Source: Olivibacter sitiensis DSM 17696
GTDB lineage: Bacteria > Bacteroidota > Bacteroidia > Sphingobacteriales > Sphingobacteriaceae
Assembly (NCBI RefSeq): GCF_000427965.1
Contig: NZ_ATZA01000008.1
Span: 13,752-77,751, forward strand
Direction of reading: 5' to 3'
Length of the DNA stretch: 64,000 nucleotides
The notes beneath the pieces are model-generated. The model did no database searches. It worked only from the letters and a program-made list of their open reading frames with translations, and was not told the origin of the DNA. Shown here one piece after another: positions 45,083 through 55,360 of this stretch. How positions within the stretch are numbered: position 1 is the stretch's first letter; every line of letters begins with the position of its first letter. The position numbers and the translations under genes are program-made.

Positions 45083-46657
45083 ATGAAAAAGCAATTGCCC
45101 AATTTATTAACCAATCCCATCATTCATTACAACCTGGATGCGGATAGATTGACAAGCCAAACCCTGGCATTGGGTCAAGGAACGTTAAGTGACACTGGAG
45201 CATTAGTAGTTTGTACAGGTGCATTTACTGGAAGAAGTCCCAACGATAAGTTTGTGGTCAAAGATGAAATCACTGTCGACACCGTCGATTGGAATGCGTA
45301 CAACAAACCCATAGAAGAGCGTTATTTTCATGCCCTAAAAACGGATTTGCTCGCTTTTTTGAACAACCAAAAGGAGGTATGGGTGCGCGATGTATATGCC
45401 TGTGCTAGCCCTGCCTTTCGGCAAGGTGTAAGGGTTATCAATGAGACACCGTGGTGCAATCTTTTTGTCGCCAATATGTTCATTGCCCCTACAGTAAGCG
45501 AACTGGAAACATTCGAACCGGATTGGCTTATTATCCAAGCCCCCAGTTTTAAGGCTACGGTCGAAAAGCATGGAACCAGACAGGAAAATTTTGCGGTGAT
45601 TTCGTTTCAGCACAAAACTATACTGATAGGTGGTACGGGCTACACGGGAGAGATAAAGAAAGGCGTGTTTTATGTCCTCAATTTTCTGTTGCCTTATGAG
45701 AAGAATGTGCTGAGCATGCACTGCAGCGCCAATGTGGGAGAGCAAGGAGACACGGCCATTTTCTTTGGACTGAGTGGTACGGGCAAAACCACCTTGAGTG
45801 CCGATCCCCACCGTCGGTTGGTGGGCGATGATGAACATGGCTGGTCGAATGAGGAGGTGTTCAATTTCGAGGGTGGCTGTTATGCCAAGGCTATTAACTT
45901 GACCCAAGAGAGCGAACCGGAAATATATGGAGCCATTAGGCATGGGGCACTGGTGGAAAATGTTGTTTTCTGTCCCGGGACGAAGCAGGTGGATTTTTCG
46001 GATATTTCCATCACGGAAAACACCCGCGTAAGCTATCCCTTATCCTATATAGAAAATGCGCTTATTCCGTCCATAGCAGGGCTGCCGCAAAATATTTTCT
46101 TTCTCACCTGTGATGCCTATGGGGTATTCCCACCGCTGAGCAGGCTCAGTCCCGAGCAGGCCATGTATTATTTCATCAGCGGCTATACGGCCAAGATTGC
46201 GGGTACCGAAGAAGGTATAACAGAGCCACAGGTGACCTTTAGCGCTTGTTTTGGTGCGCCTTTTCTGCCTTTGCACCCAGGCTTTTATGCTAAGATGCTG
46301 GGAGAGAAAATCGAGAAATATAAAGTGAACGTCTGGATGGTCAATACCGGTTGGACAGGGGGGAGTTATGGCGTAGGAAGTCGTATCAAACTATCCTATA
46401 CCCGAGCGATGATCAATGCGGTACTGGACGGAAAGATGGACGATGCGGTCTATGAACCACATGCGGTATTCGGTGTGCAGGTACCCCACTCCGTGCCCGA
46501 TGTGCCCAGCGAACTTTTAAATCCCATAAATACTTGGGGAGATAAGCGACTTTATGAACAAACGGCGCTGAAACTGGTTCAGAAGTTCAGGACGAATTTC
46601 GATTGCTACGCATCGGAAGTATCACCGGAGATATTGGCCGCTGGCCCCAAAAGCTGA
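45083..46657 (+). CDS. pckA: Phosphoenolpyruvate carboxykinase (ATP)
   Basis: 524 residues. ATP-type PEPCK: CTGAFTGRSPNDKFVV at the start, the kinase-1a P-loop GLSGTGKTTLSADP (about 229-242), the metal-binding stretch LVGDDEHGWS and the C-terminal NTGWTGGSYGVGSRIKLSYTRAMINAVL. It decarboxylates and phosphorylates oxaloacetate to PEP. In this setting it would work with pyruvate carboxylase, 2 kb downstream, to turn pyruvate from propionate breakdown into PEP. Confidence 0.97.
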   Translation: MKKQLPNLLTNPIIHYNLDADRLTSQTLALGQGTLSDTGALVVCTGAFTGRSPNDKFVVKDEITVDTVDWNAYNKPIEERYFHALKTDLLAFLNNQKEVWVRDVYACASPAFRQGVRVINETPWCNLFVANMFIAPTVSELETFEPDWLIIQAPSFKATVEKHGTRQENFAVISFQHKTILIGGTGYTGEIKKGVFYVLNFLLPYEKNVLSMHCSANVGEQGDTAIFFGLSGTGKTTLSADPHRRLVGDDEHGWSNEEVFNFEGGCYAKAINLTQESEPEIYGAIRHGALVENVVFCPGTKQVDFSDISITENTRVSYPLSYIENALIPSIAGLPQNIFFLTCDAYGVFPPLSRLSPEQAMYYFISGYTAKIAGTEEGITEPQVTFSACFGAPFLPLHPGFYAKMLGEKIEKYKVNVWMVNTGWTGGSYGVGSRIKLSYTRAMINAVLDGKMDDAVYEPHAVFGVQVPHSVPDVPSELLNPINTWGDKRLYEQTALKLVQKFRTNFDCYASEVSPEILAAGPKS

Positions 46658-46718
46658 AGGACACGAAAATGATGATAGTAAAGACACCTAATTTTATGTA
46701 CCTTAAAACTAACCAACT

Positions 46719-48641
46719 ATGTTTTATGCTTATCAAATTAAGTCATTAGAGGCCTATCGGGAGCTTTATAAAAAGAGTGTCACGCATCCCGAAAACTTTT
46801 GGAGTGATGTCGCTACCCATTTTCAGTGGCATCGAAAGTGGGACAAAGTGCTGGACTGGAGCTTTGCGGAGGACGATCTTCATATTGAATGGTTTAAGGG
46901 GGCTAAACTCAACATCACGGAGAATTGCCTAGACAGGCATTTGCCCGTCAACGGCAATAAGAATGCCATTGTCTGGGTGCCCAACAATCCCGATGATCGC
47001 TGTCGGATATTGACCTACAACGTGCTGTTCAAGAAAGTATGCCAGTTTGCCAACGTGCTGAAGAACAATGGCGTGAAAAAAGGCGATTCCGTATGTGTTT
47101 ACATGGGCATGATCCCCGAACTGGCCATTGCCATGTTGGCCTGTGCCCGTATCGGGGCCGTTCATTCCGTTGTCTTTGGCGGCTTTTCTGCCAAGAGCAT
47201 TGCCGAGCGTATACACGACTGCCAGGCGCGGCACGTCATCACCTGTGATGGCTCCTATCATGGCGCCAAGATTGTTCCTCTAAAAGACATCATAGATGAT
47301 GCCGTGATTACCTGTCCGGAAGTGGAACGGGTGATCGTGCGTACGCGCACCCATACCCCGGTCTCCATGATCAAGGGACGCGATGTATGGTGGGAGGACG
47401 AGATTGCGGAGGTAGAATCTCTGGGTATGGAAAACTGTGCTGCAGAAGACATGGATGCCGAAGATCCGCTTTTTACCCTATACACATCGGGCTCTACGGG
47501 CAAGCCCAAAGGGGTGGTGCATGCCACGGCCGGCTATATGGTGTACACGGCCTATGCCTTTGTCAATGTACTGCAGTTCGATCCCCGCGATGTCCATTTT
47601 GCCACCGCCGATATCGGCTGGATTACAGGGCATAGCTTTGTGGTGTATGGTCCTTTGCTGGCCGGTGGCACTACCATTATTTATGAGGGCATACCGGTAT
47701 ATCCGGATGCGTCCAGCCTATGGAAGATTGTCGAACGCTTTCACGTCAACTCGCTCTATACGGCCCCTACGGTCGTCCGCAGCCTGATGAGCTATGGCGA
47801 TGAACCGGTAGACAAGCACGACACCTCTTCCTTGAAAGTACTTGGAAGTGCGGGGGAGCCGCTGAACGACGAGGCATGGCACTGGTACCACCAGAAAATA
47901 GGTAAGGGCAAAGCGCCGGTGGTCGATTCCTGGTGGCAAACGGAAACGGCCGCTCCGATGATATCCAGCCTGGCAGGGGTGACCCCGGGCGTGCCCGGAT
48001 GGGCGACCTTGCCATTGCCCGGAGTGCAGCCGGTACTGGTGGATTCCGAAGGCAAGGAAATCAACGAACAGGTGGCATCGGGCAATCTGTGCATCCGCTT
48101 TCCATGGCCGTCCATCATCAGGACTACCTTTGGCGATCACGAGCGCTTTAAGCAGGCCTACTTTACGACTTTCCCGGGCTATTACTTTACCGGTGACGGG
48201 GCCAGCAGGGACGAGGCCGGAAATTACAAACTGACGGGGCGCGTAGACGATGTGCTCAATGTAAGTGGCCACCGTATCGGTACGGCAGAATTGGAAAATG
48301 CCATCAACATGCACAATGGAGTGGTAGAAAGTGCCGTGGTAGGTTATCCACATGCCCTGAAAGGGCAAGGAATATATGCCTATGTCATTTTCAAGTCGGG
48401 CCATCAGATAGACGAAAAAGAGGTACGGCAGAATATTGCCGCTACGGTCAGTAGGATTATCGGAGCGATAGCCAAGCCGGAGAAAATCCAGTTTGTGCCT
48501 GCACTTCCCAAGACACGCAGCGGGAAGATCGTCAGGCGTATCTTGCGAAAGATAGCCGAAAATGACCTGGAGAACTTTGGAGATATAAGTACGCTGCAGG
48601 ATACCGAGATCATCGACACCATCGTGCAAGGTAGGCTTTGA
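46719..48641 (+). CDS. acs: Acetyl-CoA synthetase (AMP-forming; may also activate propionate)
   Basis: 640 residues, full-length Acs: N-terminal ACAS_N domain (SVTHPENFWSDVATHFQWHRKWDKVLDWSF), core YTSGSTGKPKGVVHA, GSAGEPLNDEAWHWYHQKIG, DSWWQTETAAP (the substrate-pocket Trp of Acs kept) and C-terminal acetylatable Lys in TRSGKIVRR (K603). It makes acetyl-CoA from acetate, ATP and CoA. Because no prpE accompanies prpBCD, this enzyme may also supply propionyl-CoA. It is 61 nt after pckA and 44 nt before pyc. Confidence 0.94.
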   Translation: MFYAYQIKSLEAYRELYKKSVTHPENFWSDVATHFQWHRKWDKVLDWSFAEDDLHIEWFKGAKLNITENCLDRHLPVNGNKNAIVWVPNNPDDRCRILTYNVLFKKVCQFANVLKNNGVKKGDSVCVYMGMIPELAIAMLACARIGAVHSVVFGGFSAKSIAERIHDCQARHVITCDGSYHGAKIVPLKDIIDDAVITCPEVERVIVRTRTHTPVSMIKGRDVWWEDEIAEVESLGMENCAAEDMDAEDPLFTLYTSGSTGKPKGVVHATAGYMVYTAYAFVNVLQFDPRDVHFATADIGWITGHSFVVYGPLLAGGTTIIYEGIPVYPDASSLWKIVERFHVNSLYTAPTVVRSLMSYGDEPVDKHDTSSLKVLGSAGEPLNDEAWHWYHQKIGKGKAPVVDSWWQTETAAPMISSLAGVTPGVPGWATLPLPGVQPVLVDSEGKEINEQVASGNLCIRFPWPSIIRTTFGDHERFKQAYFTTFPGYYFTGDGASRDEAGNYKLTGRVDDVLNVSGHRIGTAELENAINMHNGVVESAVVGYPHALKGQGIYAYVIFKSGHQIDEKEVRQNIAATVSRIIGAIAKPEKIQFVPALPKTRSGKIVRRILRKIAENDLENFGDISTLQDTEIIDTIVQGRL

Positions 48642-48685
48642 AATTTAATGCGGATTGTAATGCGTTCATACAAAATTATCTATAT

Positions 48686-51600
48686 ATGGAAATCAAGAAA
48701 TTGCTCATCGCCAATAGAGGTGAAATCGCCATTCGCATAGCGCGCGCAGCTACGGAGCTCGGCATAGCTACGGTGGCCATTTATACGTATGAAGATCGGT
48801 TCTCCCTGCATCGCTACAAGGCAGACGAAGCTTATCAGATAGGGGACGACAATGATCCGCTGAAACCCTACCTGAACATCGAGGAGATCATTCGGATAGC
48901 GCAGGAAAGTGGCTCCAATGCCATTCATCCCGGCTACGGATTTCTTTCGGAAAATGCCGACTTTGCACAGCAGGTCACCGAGGCCGGTCTACTGTTCATA
49001 GGGCCATCTGCCCAGGCCATGCGCGCATTGGGCGATAAGGTCTCGGCCAAGGAGGCAGCCATAGCTGCAAAGATTCCCATCATCGAAAGCAACATAAAGG
49101 CGTTGACCAGCGAAGAGATCGCGTTGGAAGAGGCAAATCGGATAGGCTATCCCTTGATGATCAAGGCCGCCGCCGGCGGAGGTGGCCGTGGCATGCGCGT
49201 GGTGCGCAATGACGAGGACCTAAAAAAGGCTTTCCGCGAAGCCCGTAGCGAGGCCAAGAACGCCTTTGGCAATGATACCGTATTCATCGAAAAATATGTG
49301 GAAAATCCCAAGCATATCGAGGTACAGATAGTGGGCGATAAGCACGGCCACCTGGTGCATCTCTATGAGCGGGACTGCTCCGTGCAAAGGCGATTTCAGA
49401 AAGTGGTGGAGTTTGCCCCATCCGTCACGTTGAAGGACGAGACCCTGCAAAAGCTCTATCAATATGCGTTGGACATTGCTGCCGAGGTGGACTACAACAA
49501 TGTCGGTACCGTGGAGTTTCTCGTGGATGCCGAGGAAAACATTTACTTCATAGAGGTCAATACACGCATTCAGGTAGAGCATACCGTGACCGAATTGATC
49601 ACGGGCGTCGACCTGATCCGTACGCAGCTGTATATTGCGCAGGACTACCCTTTGTCTTCTCCGGAAATAGGGCTGGGCGACCAGCAGGCCATTCCCAAGA
49701 CGGGCGTGGCCATACAGTGCCGCATCACCACGGAAGACCCCCAGAACGATTTCAAGCCCGACTATGGCACCTTGGTAACCTATCGCAATGCCGGTGGCTT
49801 CGGTATACGACTGGATGAGGGCAGTACCTATGTGGGCATGAAGATCAGCCCGTTTTTCGATTCCATGTTGGTGAAGGTATGTGCACATGGCACCACGCTG
49901 GCCGATGCATCGGCTAAGATGATGCGGGCATTGAAAGAAATGCGTATCCGTGGCGTGAAAAACAATATTCTTTTCTTGGAAAACCTCATTGGTCATCCTA
50001 TTTTTCAGTCGGGCGATACCAATGTGGGTTTCATTGCCGAGCATCCAGAACTGTTCAGCTTCAGTCCCATGCAGGACCGTGCCACCAAGCTGATGAAGTA
50101 CATTGCGGATGTCATCGTCAACGGTAATCCCGAGGTGAGCGACAAAAAGCCCAGCATCCGGTTTGAGAAACCCATTGTACCTCCTTTTTCCAAAGGAGAG
50201 CATTTTCCTGAAGGTAGCAAACAGTTGCTGGACAGCATGGGACCCGAGCGTTTCAGCGAGTGGATCCGCCAGGAGAACAAGGTATTCTATACCGATACAA
50301 CCTTTCGTGATGCCCATCAGTCCATATTGGCTACGCGTGTACGTACCTACGACATGCTGAACGTGGCCGAGGGCTTTGCCAAGGATTTTCCCAGCCTCTT
50401 CAGTATGGAGGTATGGGGCGGAGCTACCTTCGATGTATGCATGCGTTTTCTCAAGGAAGACCCCTGGCAACGGCTGATTGACTTTCGCAAGGCCATCCCG
50501 AACATCCTGCTACAGATGCTCATACGGGGTACCAATGGTTTGGGCTATGCGGCCTATCCCGATAACCTGATCGAAACGTTTGTGGAGAAAAGCTGGGAAA
50601 GTGGGATAGACGTGTTCCGTATCTTCGATTCGCTCAACTGGATGAAGAACATGGCCCCCTGCATCGAGATGGTGCGCAAGCGTACTAATGGTATTGCCGA
50701 GGGGACCATCTGCTATACGGGCGATATCGTAGATCCCAAACGTACCAAGTATACCTTGGAGTACTACCTGAAACTGGCCAAGGAGCTGGAAGATGCCGGA
50801 GCGCACATGTTGGGGATCAAGGATATGGCCGGCCTGTTGAAGCCGGCAGCTGCCAAGTTGCTGGTCTCGGCACTGAAAGAGACGGTGAAGCTACCTATCC
50901 ATTTGCATACGCACGATACCTCGTCGCTGCAATGCGCCACTTACCTGGAGGCCATCAATGTGGGGGTGGACATCGTGGACTGTGCATTGGGGTCCGTCTC
51001 TGGGCAGACATCGCAACCCAGCCTGAACTCCGTGGCCGAGATGATGCGCTTTCATCCGCGCGAAAACCCCATCAATATCGCTTCGCTGAACGACTATTCC
51101 GATTATTGGGAGTCCGTACGTAAATATTATTATTCTTTCGAGGCCGATTTCAAGGGAAGTCGGGCGCAGGTATTCGAGGACGAAATACCGGGCGGCCAGT
51201 TTTCCAACCTCAAGCGGCAGGCCGATGCGCTGGGATTGGGCACGCAGTTCTACGAGGTGACAAAAATGTACACCCGCGTGAACCGGATGTTTGGCGACAT
51301 TATCAAGGTAACCCCCAGCTCCAAGGTGGTGGGCGACATGGCGCAATTCATGGTGTCCAATAAATTGGACCCGGAAGATATTTACTCCAAAGGCGATACC
51401 CTCAATTTTCCGGAATCGGTGAAAGACTTTTTTCTAGGAAAGATCGGACAGCCGGTAGGTGGATTTCCGGAGGATTTGCAAAAGATCATCCTGCGCGATG
51501 AACAGCCTTTTACGGACAGGCCCAACCAACATCTCGAACCGGTCGATTTCGATAGGGAATTGGCCGATTTCCAGGACGAGTATGGCAAGGAGCTGACGCT

Positions 51601-52129
51601 CTTGGATTTCCTTTCCTATAAATTCTATCCCAAGGTGTTCAAGGATTACCTAGAACACAAGAATCTATATGGCGATGTCTCCGTGCTGCCCACGCCGTTG
51701 TTCCTCTATGGCATGCAGCCGGGAGAAGACGCCTCCATCAAGATCGCCACGGGAAAGACCTTGTTGGTACAGTTCTCGGGCTATGGACCCACCAATGAGG
51801 AAAAGGGCACGCGGACATTGTTCTTCAAGCTGAACGGGCAGACCCGCCCGCTGGAGGTGCTGGACAAGAGCATCAAGGTGACGGTAGTAGAGAACAGAAA
51901 GGCCGATGCCGGCAATCCCAAGGAAATAGCGGTTCCCTTACGTGGCATGATTTCCAAGATATCCGTCAAGGCAGGACAAGAGGTGAAGAAGAACCAGCCC
52001 TTGTTTGTCATAGAGGCCATGAAGATGGAAACGACTATCACGGCCATGGAAGATGCGGTCATCGATGCGGTAGTGCTATCGGAAGGCACCTTGGTCAATG
52101 TCAATGATTTAGTGCTGGTTTTGCGTTGA
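48686..52129 (+). CDS. pyc: Pyruvate carboxylase
   Basis: 1147 residues from ATG 48686; the upstream frame start at 48638 overlaps the acs stop and is less likely. Biotin carboxylase (1-455: LIANRGEIAIRIARA, AAAGGGGRGMRVV, FIEVNTRIQVEHTVTE), carboxyltransferase (about 525-800: FRDAHQSILATRVRT, RGTNGLGYAAYPDN), PC-specific tetramerization region, and a C-terminal biotinyl domain with the acceptor Lys in EAMKMET (K1113). It makes oxaloacetate from pyruvate, feeding both PrpC and PckA. Single-chain alpha4 type. Confidence 0.97.
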   Translation: MEIKKLLIANRGEIAIRIARAATELGIATVAIYTYEDRFSLHRYKADEAYQIGDDNDPLKPYLNIEEIIRIAQESGSNAIHPGYGFLSENADFAQQVTEAGLLFIGPSAQAMRALGDKVSAKEAAIAAKIPIIESNIKALTSEEIALEEANRIGYPLMIKAAAGGGGRGMRVVRNDEDLKKAFREARSEAKNAFGNDTVFIEKYVENPKHIEVQIVGDKHGHLVHLYERDCSVQRRFQKVVEFAPSVTLKDETLQKLYQYALDIAAEVDYNNVGTVEFLVDAEENIYFIEVNTRIQVEHTVTELITGVDLIRTQLYIAQDYPLSSPEIGLGDQQAIPKTGVAIQCRITTEDPQNDFKPDYGTLVTYRNAGGFGIRLDEGSTYVGMKISPFFDSMLVKVCAHGTTLADASAKMMRALKEMRIRGVKNNILFLENLIGHPIFQSGDTNVGFIAEHPELFSFSPMQDRATKLMKYIADVIVNGNPEVSDKKPSIRFEKPIVPPFSKGEHFPEGSKQLLDSMGPERFSEWIRQENKVFYTDTTFRDAHQSILATRVRTYDMLNVAEGFAKDFPSLFSMEVWGGATFDVCMRFLKEDPWQRLIDFRKAIPNILLQMLIRGTNGLGYAAYPDNLIETFVEKSWESGIDVFRIFDSLNWMKNMAPCIEMVRKRTNGIAEGTICYTGDIVDPKRTKYTLEYYLKLAKELEDAGAHMLGIKDMAGLLKPAAAKLLVSALKETVKLPIHLHTHDTSSLQCATYLEAINVGVDIVDCALGSVSGQTSQPSLNSVAEMMRFHPRENPINIASLNDYSDYWESVRKYYYSFEADFKGSRAQVFEDEIPGGQFSNLKRQADALGLGTQFYEVTKMYTRVNRMFGDIIKVTPSSKVVGDMAQFMVSNKLDPEDIYSKGDTLNFPESVKDFFLGKIGQPVGGFPEDLQKIILRDEQPFTDRPNQHLEPVDFDRELADFQDEYGKELTLLDFLSYKFYPKVFKDYLEHKNLYGDVSVLPTPLFLYGMQPGEDASIKIATGKTLLVQFSGYGPTNEEKGTRTLFFKLNGQTRPLEVLDKSIKVTVVENRKADAGNPKEIAVPLRGMISKISVKAGQEVKKNQPLFVIEAMKMETTITAMEDAVIDAVVLSEGTLVNVNDLVLVLR

Positions 52130-52146
52130 GCATAGGTTCGAAAGAA

Positions 52147-52169
52147 CCCCGATACTTGTTCTATCGGGG
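52147..52169 (+). terminator. Probable terminator after pyc
   Basis: CCCCGATA (52147-52154) pairs perfectly with TATCGGGG (52162-52169) around a 7-nt loop, 17 nt after the pyc stop. The T tract after it is weak. Confidence 0.6.
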
Positions 52170-52197
52170 CTGATTTCATGCTGGACTTCTCTTAATG

Positions 52198-53448
52198 TTA
52201 TATATGGGAAGTATCCGTATTGTCCTTTGTGTCTTTGCTACCCAGTTTCATCAGATCTGGAACCAAAAACGATATAAGGCCAATGACACTTATAGCACTT
52301 CCAAGTATTACGAAAGTACGGGCAATGCCAATATGGTCTGCCAAAAAGCCAGTGCTCAGCAATCCGATGATGGACGGTAAGATGGCTATGCTGAAGAACA
52401 TAGAAAACACCCTGCCCAACATGGATGGGTCTATCTCTTCTTGAAGAATGGTGGTAAAGCTGGCATTGTAAATGGATGCTGCCATACCACCTATGGCCGT
52501 GAGTCCAACAAAGATGACAAAAGCCCAGGAAGGTAATACGCCCGATATGGCCAGGGTAGCACCCAGCAGTAGATGCATGCTATTGATGAGCACGACTTTG
52601 CTGATGTTGGGTTTAAAGACACCCAAAAAGGCGCCACCTATTAGCATCCCTACTCCCCATATGATTTCAATAACGCTCATATGAAAGGTGCCACCTTCAA
52701 AATGCTGCAGCGTGAGCAAGGGGAAAAGCACGGCCACCGGCATGATGCAGAAAGTGGCCAATATGGAGAACAAGAAGAGGTAGGACAAGCCCCTTTTCTT
52801 GGATATAGCCTGGATGCCGATGGCGAGGTCTTGTATGACCTGACGTACGCCGTTGGATAGTGACTTGTTGGGTTCCGGCCTTGGGATCTTGACAAACAGC
52901 AGCGTGCTAATGGCTACAATGGCTCCAATGACATCCGCCAGCAATACATAGCCAATTTCGAACAAACCGATAAGCAGTGCGCCCAGCGCGGGCCCCGCAA
53001 TATTGGATACCGACTGGATGGATTGGTTGATGCCTGCAATGCGAAGCAATTCGGACTCGGGGGCCAGCAGTGGAATAGAGGCCTGCATCGCCGGCATATG
53101 GAATGCCGAACCGACAGAGCGTAATCCAAGCAGCAGGTAGATAAACCACAATTGGAATTGCCCCATGTAAAATGTGATAGACATGGCCAGGGTGCATAGC
53201 GCTATGAATCCATCGGCCAGCATCATGGTCTTCTTGCGGTCCCAGCGGTCGATATAAACTCCCGCCAATGGCCCCAGTAGTGCTTGTGGTAGCAAACCGG
53301 CGATAGCGGCCGCCGCTAGCACTTCTGCCGATTCCGTCTCCAGGCTTAACCATATAATGACGGCAAAATTGACCGCCGAGCTGCTAAGCAATGATATAAA
53401 TTGTCCACCCCAGATAATGGCGAAGGTTTTTTTCCACGTATTTTGCAT
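52198..53448 (-). CDS. MFS efflux transporter, MefA-like
   Basis: 416 residues with twelve hydrophobic segments. The MefA/MFS_3 pattern is clear: FAIIWGGQFISLLSSSAVNFAVIIWLS, LLPQALLGPLAGVYIDRWDRKKTMMLAD, GLRSVGSAFHMPAMQASIPLLAP, EIDPSMLGRVFSMFFSIA. Such proteins export macrolides or other small molecules; the substrate cannot be inferred. It converges with pyc (69 nt), and is separated from bshC by 246 nt containing a bshC terminator. Confidence 0.88.
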   Translation of the reverse strand: MQNTWKKTFAIIWGGQFISLLSSSAVNFAVIIWLSLETESAEVLAAAAIAGLLPQALLGPLAGVYIDRWDRKKTMMLADGFIALCTLAMSITFYMGQFQLWFIYLLLGLRSVGSAFHMPAMQASIPLLAPESELLRIAGINQSIQSVSNIAGPALGALLIGLFEIGYVLLADVIGAIVAISTLLFVKIPRPEPNKSLSNGVRQVIQDLAIGIQAISKKRGLSYLFLFSILATFCIMPVAVLFPLLTLQHFEGGTFHMSVIEIIWGVGMLIGGAFLGVFKPNISKVVLINSMHLLLGATLAISGVLPSWAFVIFVGLTAIGGMAASIYNASFTTILQEEIDPSMLGRVFSMFFSIAILPSIIGLLSTGFLADHIGIARTFVILGSAISVIGLISFLVPDLMKLGSKDTKDNTDTSHI

Positions 53449-53560
53449 GGTAATAAAAAGGTATTTGTGTTTTTCCCCATCCTGTGTTAATGATAACGTA
53501 ATGGAAAAAAATGTTGAAATAAAAAATCTATGAATAAATACGGTTTTCGGAATGAAATCC

Positions 53561-53598
53561 CGAAAAAATAAAATGCCAAAAAGAGGGAAGTCCTTTGG
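53561..53598 (-). terminator. Probable terminator of bshC
   Basis: On the minus strand GCCAAA and TTTGGC arms (53574-53598) with a short T-rich tail (53570-53561) form a stem about 100 nt past the bshC stop. Confidence 0.5.
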
Positions 53599-53694
53599 CG
53601 CTTAGACCCAGCCCCTGTAGTGCATGTCTATGATATTACTAATTGGCTTCATGGATGAAACATGTTTAGGAAGCAAATATAATTTTTTTGCTAA

Positions 53695-55290
53695 CTAATA
53701 CAAAATGGTGAACTTCATGTCCAGCGGGCGAAAGACATGTATCAATTCACGGATTAGCTGATCGCCGTACTTTACATATAGGAGACCAAAGTTCTGGTTT
53801 CTTTCTTGCAGTACACCGTTCGGGAAAAGAGCTTCTTTTATATGGTCAATTTGATGAATAGCATTATCGAAATTTTGTTTATCCGCCTTCACCATTTTCT
53901 TTTCCAGGTTTTGGATGGCACGGTGAAGGTTTGTCTTAATGGCCTCCGTACTAGGTTTCAGGGTGGCGTCTATCTTTCCTATCCGATCCTTAATACGCTC
54001 AAATATGTCATTCAGGTCGTTCCACTCATCAAGTAGGTTGAGCCGGTTTTTGGAATGTATGCGAACGTATTCTTTCTTAAGCTCGTCGGTGTTTTTGAAA
54101 ATGCTCTTGAATGACAGGTTGAGCTTAAACACTTTGTAGTCTAGGTTCTCGTTGGATATAACGGCCGAGTTTCTGGGCAGTAGCATAGGAAAGGGAATGC
54201 CGTAGTGTTGGAAATTCGACTTTAGCTGTAGCCAATAGGCAACCTCAGCACCGCCACCAATATAACAGAGGTTTGGAAGGAGCACCTCTTGGTACAAGGG
54301 GCGCATCACCACATTGGGGCTGAATCTTTCTGGGTGTTGGTCAATTTCCTCTTGCAATGCCGACGCAGAGAAAGTGATATCGGTGTTCAGCACTTGGTAT
54401 TCATCTTTTTCGCCGTCCTTGATGATACGCTCTCTATATTCATCAGTCAGGTAGAAGAAATTGATCTCGCGGGCATGGACTTGCGGTTCGTAGCCCAATT
54501 TTTCCAATTGCTTTGTCGTTTTGGCAATTTCTTCAAAGGAATGCTGTTCTAGGATGTCTTTTTTCATGATGTCCTTGAAAGTATCCTTAAACACTTTACG
54601 GTCCGCATCGACGATGACGAGACCAAACTCCTTGAAGAGCCCATGGACCAGGTACCTGGTGGCGTCCGACAGGCATTTATGTTCCAAATAAGCCTTTTCG
54701 GTCAAATAAGCCAGCTTATCGGCATTGGGCGATACCCCCAGCATACGCTGGTATTTCCGTACGGTCCTGGCCATGGAAGCCGTATTCATACGTCCAGTGG
54801 CCGATACGGGGTTAGTGTCCCATTTTATGTTTTCATTCAATAATGTTGTATGGTTTATTTCCGGAAAATCGTGATCTTCCGTGGCCATCCAATAGACGGG
54901 TACAAAATGGCAATCTGGGTATTGGGCCGCCAGGTCCTGGCAAAGTTTGATCGTAGAAGCGATTTTGAAAATGAAATAAAGGGGGCCGGTGAATATGTTG
55001 AGCTGATGCCCGGTGGTGATGGTAAACGTATTTTCCGACTTCAATTTTTCGATGTTGGCCTTAACAAGCTCACCATCATGTAGCGTCTGTCCATATTGTT
55101 TCAGCAGCTCACTTGCCAGCAGCCCGCGGTCTACCTTAACCTTTTTTCTATCAGTTATCTGCTTGCCAAAATTTTCCAGCGCGGGATAATGCCCATAAAA
55201 AGGGCTAAGCTTTTTGTCTTTCGCTATATAATCTATTAAAGTCTTGGAAAAACTGTTGGTATCGCTATAATTGATGTAAGTAGCCTTCAC
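53695..55290 (-). CDS. bshC: Bacillithiol biosynthesis cysteine-adding enzyme BshC
   Basis: 531 residues, the family length. Motifs TTGHQLNIFTGPLYFIFKIASTIKL and FVPVYWMATEDHDFPEINH are diagnostic of BshC, with a long C-terminal coiled-coil (ENRLNLLDEWNDLNDIFERIKDRIGKIDATLK). It adds cysteine to GlcN-malate in the last step of bacillithiol synthesis, known in Firmicutes and, in genomic terms, also in Bacteroidota. bshA and bshB are not in the window. 70 nt downstream of rimO's stop; its own -7 box lies upstream. Confidence 0.95.
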   Translation of the reverse strand: MKATYINYSDTNSFSKTLIDYIAKDKKLSPFYGHYPALENFGKQITDRKKVKVDRGLLASELLKQYGQTLHDGELVKANIEKLKSENTFTITTGHQLNIFTGPLYFIFKIASTIKLCQDLAAQYPDCHFVPVYWMATEDHDFPEINHTTLLNENIKWDTNPVSATGRMNTASMARTVRKYQRMLGVSPNADKLAYLTEKAYLEHKCLSDATRYLVHGLFKEFGLVIVDADRKVFKDTFKDIMKKDILEQHSFEEIAKTTKQLEKLGYEPQVHAREINFFYLTDEYRERIIKDGEKDEYQVLNTDITFSASALQEEIDQHPERFSPNVVMRPLYQEVLLPNLCYIGGGAEVAYWLQLKSNFQHYGIPFPMLLPRNSAVISNENLDYKVFKLNLSFKSIFKNTDELKKEYVRIHSKNRLNLLDEWNDLNDIFERIKDRIGKIDATLKPSTEAIKTNLHRAIQNLEKKMVKADKQNFDNAIHQIDHIKEALFPNGVLQERNQNFGLLYVKYGDQLIRELIHVFRPLDMKFTILY

Positions 55291-55319
55291 GTATTTTTCT
55301 GTTTTCAGATCAAACGGAA

Positions 55320-55327
55320 CAAAATTA
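55320..55327 (-). promoter_or_regulatory. -7 box TAATTTTG before bshC
   Basis: A perfect TAnnTTTG on the minus strand, 29 nt upstream of the bshC ATG. A TTTG 25 nt further upstream is slightly beyond normal spacing. Confidence 0.4.
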
Positions 55328-55360
55328 ATACTTGTTAATAAAAAGCGGTGCCAAACCTGT

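Noticed and set aside
49220-50470. 416-codon minus-strand open frame over pyc
   Set aside because: Antisense of the biotin carboxylase and carboxyltransferase coding region, a by-product of codon use.
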